A DNA stretch of 6,612 nt from Actinomycetota bacterium. GTDB lineage: Bacteria; Actinomycetota; Actinomycetes; Actinomycetales; Microbacteriaceae. Every line of letters starts with the position of its first letter. Within the stretch, counting starts at the first letter, position 1. Positions 5,489 through 6,612 of this stretch are shown here, piece after piece. The stretch lies in NCBI GenBank assembly GCA_018895315.1, contig JAHIOK010000026.1, positions 1-6,612 of the forward strand. The letters are read 5' to 3'. A model generated the notes under the pieces. That model did no database searches. It worked only from the letters and a program-made list of their open reading frames with translations, and had not been told where the DNA came from. The position numbers and the translations under genes are program-made.

Positions 5489-5904
5489 GACGACACCGCC
5501 TTCTGGGCGCGCCGGGAGCGGTTGCGGCGGACAGCCGTGGCGAGCGCGCGCCATCCGATGAGGAAGACCGCGAGGGTGATCGCGGCCACGATGACGAAGG
5601 CGACGACGACCCCTTGTCCGCTCACCCCGCGCAGGATCATGCCCCCAGCGAGCGTCACCGCCCACACCCCGAGTCCGGTGCGGACGGGGGAAAGGGGAGC
5701 GAGCCACCCGCGGGTGATCAGCCACCCCAGGATCACCCCGGCGACGAACGGCCATGCGGTCTGGGCGAGCCCGATGCCGCCGGCGCCCAGCACGCCCTCG
5801 GCGTGGCTTGCGCGACCGATGGCGGCGAAGATCACCACGAGGACGAGATCGAAGGCGAACGCGCCGATGGTCAGACGTGCGCGAGGAGTGCGGGTATCGG
5901 TCAC
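5485..5904 (-). CDS. DUF3054 family membrane protein
   Basis: A 139-residue predicted integral membrane protein of a family common in actinobacteria and without known function. Seen: FAFDLVLVVIFAAIGRASH (16-34) with conserved Asp19, Gly30-Arg31 and His34; AWPFVAGVILGWLITRGW (50-67); GVWAVTLAGGMILRG (79-93) with Arg92; and VVAFVIVAAITLAVFLIGWR (100-119). These form four membrane helices and match the DUF3054 pattern throughout. A basic tail RRNRSRRAQK follows. GTG at 5904 is chosen because GGAAGGGG lies five bases upstream and the family pattern begins right after it. An ATG at 5958 would add 18 residues and overlap the upstream stop as ATGA, but it has no Shine-Dalgarno sequence, only a pyrimidine-rich stretch, and the extra codons include AGA and lower third-base GC. 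The longer start remains possible. The gene overlaps the downstream 108-aa gene by four bases. Confidence 0.85.
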   Translation of the reverse strand: MTDTRTPRARLTIGAFAFDLVLVVIFAAIGRASHAEGVLGAGGIGLAQTAWPFVAGVILGWLITRGWLAPLSPVRTGLGVWAVTLAGGMILRGVSGQGVVVAFVIVAAITLAVFLIGWRALATAVRRNRSRRAQKAVSS

Positions 5905-5909
5905 GGGTG

Positions 5910-5917
5910 CCCCTTCC
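5910..5917 (-). promoter_or_regulatory. Shine-Dalgarno sequence deciding the DUF3054 start
   Basis: On the minus strand this reads GGAAGGGG, five bases before the GTG at 5904. It favours the 139-aa form over the 157-aa form starting at the ATGA overlap (5958). Confidence 0.55.
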
Positions 5918-5954
5918 GGCGCATCCATTCTCGCTGCCGAGGGCTCCTGCCGCG

Positions 5955-6335
5955 TCATCGAGAGGAGAGGTAGAGCGCGAAGACGACGTGGTCGAGGCCC
6001 GTCGCCCGCATCGCGAGGACATAGGCGAACGTCAGGAGGAGCCCCGTCGCACCGAGCGCCACCGGGGTCGCTCTGCCCTTGAGCGCGCCGATCACGAGGG
6101 CCACCAGGGCGAGGAGTGCGCCGAGAGCGGGCGCGGCGACGAAGATCGGCGCTGCGACGACCGCGAGGATGAGCCCGAGGTCGGGGTCGAGCACGTGGGA
6201 ATCGAATCCCGCTCTCAGGAGGAGAACCACGGCCAGACTCATCACCCCGATGACCGCGCCGAAGATGCCGAAGAGAAGCCCCGCCACGCCGGGGGAAGGG
6301 CGAGAGGGCAGAAGAGCAGGGGGGATCTGGGTCAT
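5955..6335 (-). CDS. Small hypothetical membrane protein (126 aa)
   Basis: I do not recognise a named family; the layout resembles small DUF4190-like actinobacterial membrane proteins, but the match is weak. Seen: a proline-rich cytoplasmic-looking N-terminus (MTQIPPALLPSRPSPG), a first membrane segment at about 16-40, a short polar stretch with RAGFDSHVLDPD (41-52), a long hydrophobic stretch at about 53-85 that could hold one or two spans, a positively charged KGR (86-88), and a last span at about 92-109, ending in ALYLSSR. ATG at 6335 is the first start in frame and gives a plausible N-terminus; no proper Shine-Dalgarno sequence is seen. CACGCT six bases before the ATG is one base off TANNNT, so a leaderless start is conceivable. 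Its stop overlaps an ATG of the DUF3054 frame (ATGA at 5955-5958), so the two are likely co-transcribed even if the DUF3054 start lies further in. Confidence 0.75.
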   Translation of the reverse strand: MTQIPPALLPSRPSPGVAGLLFGIFGAVIGVMSLAVVLLLRAGFDSHVLDPDLGLILAVVAAPIFVAAPALGALLALVALVIGALKGRATPVALGATGLLLTFAYVLAMRATGLDHVVFALYLSSR

Positions 6336-6476
6336 GCCTCGAGCGTGGCGCGCGACACCGCGGTGCGACGAGTCGTCATGCGAACGGGGGATATCCCCGC
6401 CCGTCAGCCTGCCTGGGGAGGAGTCGCGAGGGGTGCTGCGAGCCGATGACGCCGGGGCAGGCCGATCTCGCTGGGC
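6336..6476. other. Intergenic spacer between the DUF1653 gene and the small membrane-protein gene
   Basis: No protein-coding frame with family features is seen here; the minus-strand frame reaching 6376 is a shadow of the DUF1653 gene. The spacer is GC-rich and holds a 12-bp palindrome at 6387-6398. CCCC at 6395-6398 can alternatively pair with GGGG at 6415-6418. A promoter for the minus-strand membrane-protein cluster is expected here, but I find no clear TANNNT at a suitable distance. Confidence 0.5.
6387..6398. repeat. 12-bp palindrome upstream of the small membrane-protein cluster
   Basis: GGGGATATCCCC is perfectly self-complementary and lies about 52 bases upstream of the ATG at 6335. 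Position and symmetry would suit an operator for a dimeric repressor, but nothing else supports this. Confidence 0.4.
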
Positions 6477-6612
6477 TCAATCGACGCGCGTGAACCTCAG
6501 CCCGCGGTAACCATCGCGGTCGATCTCTTCCTTCCACATCGCGAGTGGCCGCACCCACATGCTTCCGTCTCCGGAGAGCGGACGGTAGACGACGTGCGCT
6601 TCTTCGGTCTCG
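6477..6612 (-). CDS. DUF1653 family protein, C-terminal 44 residues (start outside window)
   Basis: The minus-strand frame is open from the window edge (first full codon at 6611) to TGA at 6479-6477. Seen: ETEEAHVVYRPLSG, then MWVRPLAMWKEEIDRDG, then LRFTRVD. These match the second half of DUF1653, a small domain of about 65-75 residues whose pattern runs H-SET-E-lVVYraL, lWVRPlemF, then a C-terminal RF. The function of the family is not known. The piece ends at the normal family end, so the gene is complete at its 3' side and cut only by the window. It reads in the same direction as the downstream membrane-protein cluster but is 141 bases from it. Confidence 0.8.
   Translation of the reverse strand, partial: ETEEAHVVYRPLSGDGSMWVRPLAMWKEEIDRDGYRGLRFTRVD

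Noticed and set aside
5489..6022. N-terminal extension of the 108-aa protein to 286 aa
   Set aside because: The extension covers the DUF3054 gene out of frame and is Arg-rich with no recognisable domain; the GTGA overlap gives a natural start at 5488.
6376..6558. 60-aa minus-strand frame
   Set aside because: It overlaps the DUF1653 coding frame out of phase and has no supporting features.
1..6612. CRISPR array, tRNA, rRNA, insertion sequence, phage genes, toxin-antitoxin pair
   Set aside because: I saw no regularly spaced repeats, cloverleaf-type sequence, transposase or integrase motifs, or toxin-antitoxin families. The small coupled genes are membrane or unknown proteins and do not resemble a toxin-antitoxin pair.

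Overview
The window reads as chromosomal DNA from a high-GC actinobacterium, most likely Microbacteriaceae and probably close to Microbacterium. This is inferred from strong G/C preference at third codon positions, two start sites with the actinobacterial leaderless layout (TANNNT directly upstream of ATG), and a gene set typical of that group: a DUF427 protein, a stand-alone LON-domain protein, DUF3054 and DUF1653 proteins. No rRNA, tRNA, CRISPR array, insertion sequence, integrase or phage gene was seen. Coding density is high, with no gene-free stretch above about 150 bases.

Left part (1-1784, plus strand): the 3' portion of a serine beta-lactamase-like hydrolase runs in from outside the window. 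It is followed by a GC-rich hairpin, then a complete DUF427 gene that appears to be read from a leaderless mRNA. Middle part (1785-3433): a minus-strand LON-substrate-binding-domain gene meets the DUF427 gene tail to tail with no base between their stop codons. It is divergent from a plus-strand gene of the isocitrate lyase/PEP mutase superfamily, which also looks leaderless. The 111-base gap after that gene holds nested inverted repeats and a hairpin followed by a T-run, which fits a terminator between two convergent genes.

Right part (3434-6612, all minus strand): in transcription order this contains the C-terminus of a DUF1653 protein cut by the window edge, a 141-base spacer, a small membrane protein of unknown function, a DUF3054 membrane protein, a 108-aa soluble protein of unknown function, and a 14-TM DHA2-family MFS exporter. 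The DUF3054 gene and the 108-aa gene overlap by the four bases GTGA, so they are probably translationally coupled. The exporter has its own strong Shine-Dalgarno sequence after a 75-base gap, so it may be in the same operon or separately controlled.

No obviously new system stands out; most genes are ordinary housekeeping or accessory genes. The points most worth a second look are the small coupled gene cluster with an unrecognised soluble protein, the 9-bp tandem repeat that encodes a charged tail on the LON-domain protein, the over-represented heptamer GGATGCC/GGCATCC, the leaderless start sites, and the nested inverted repeats at 3330-3414.
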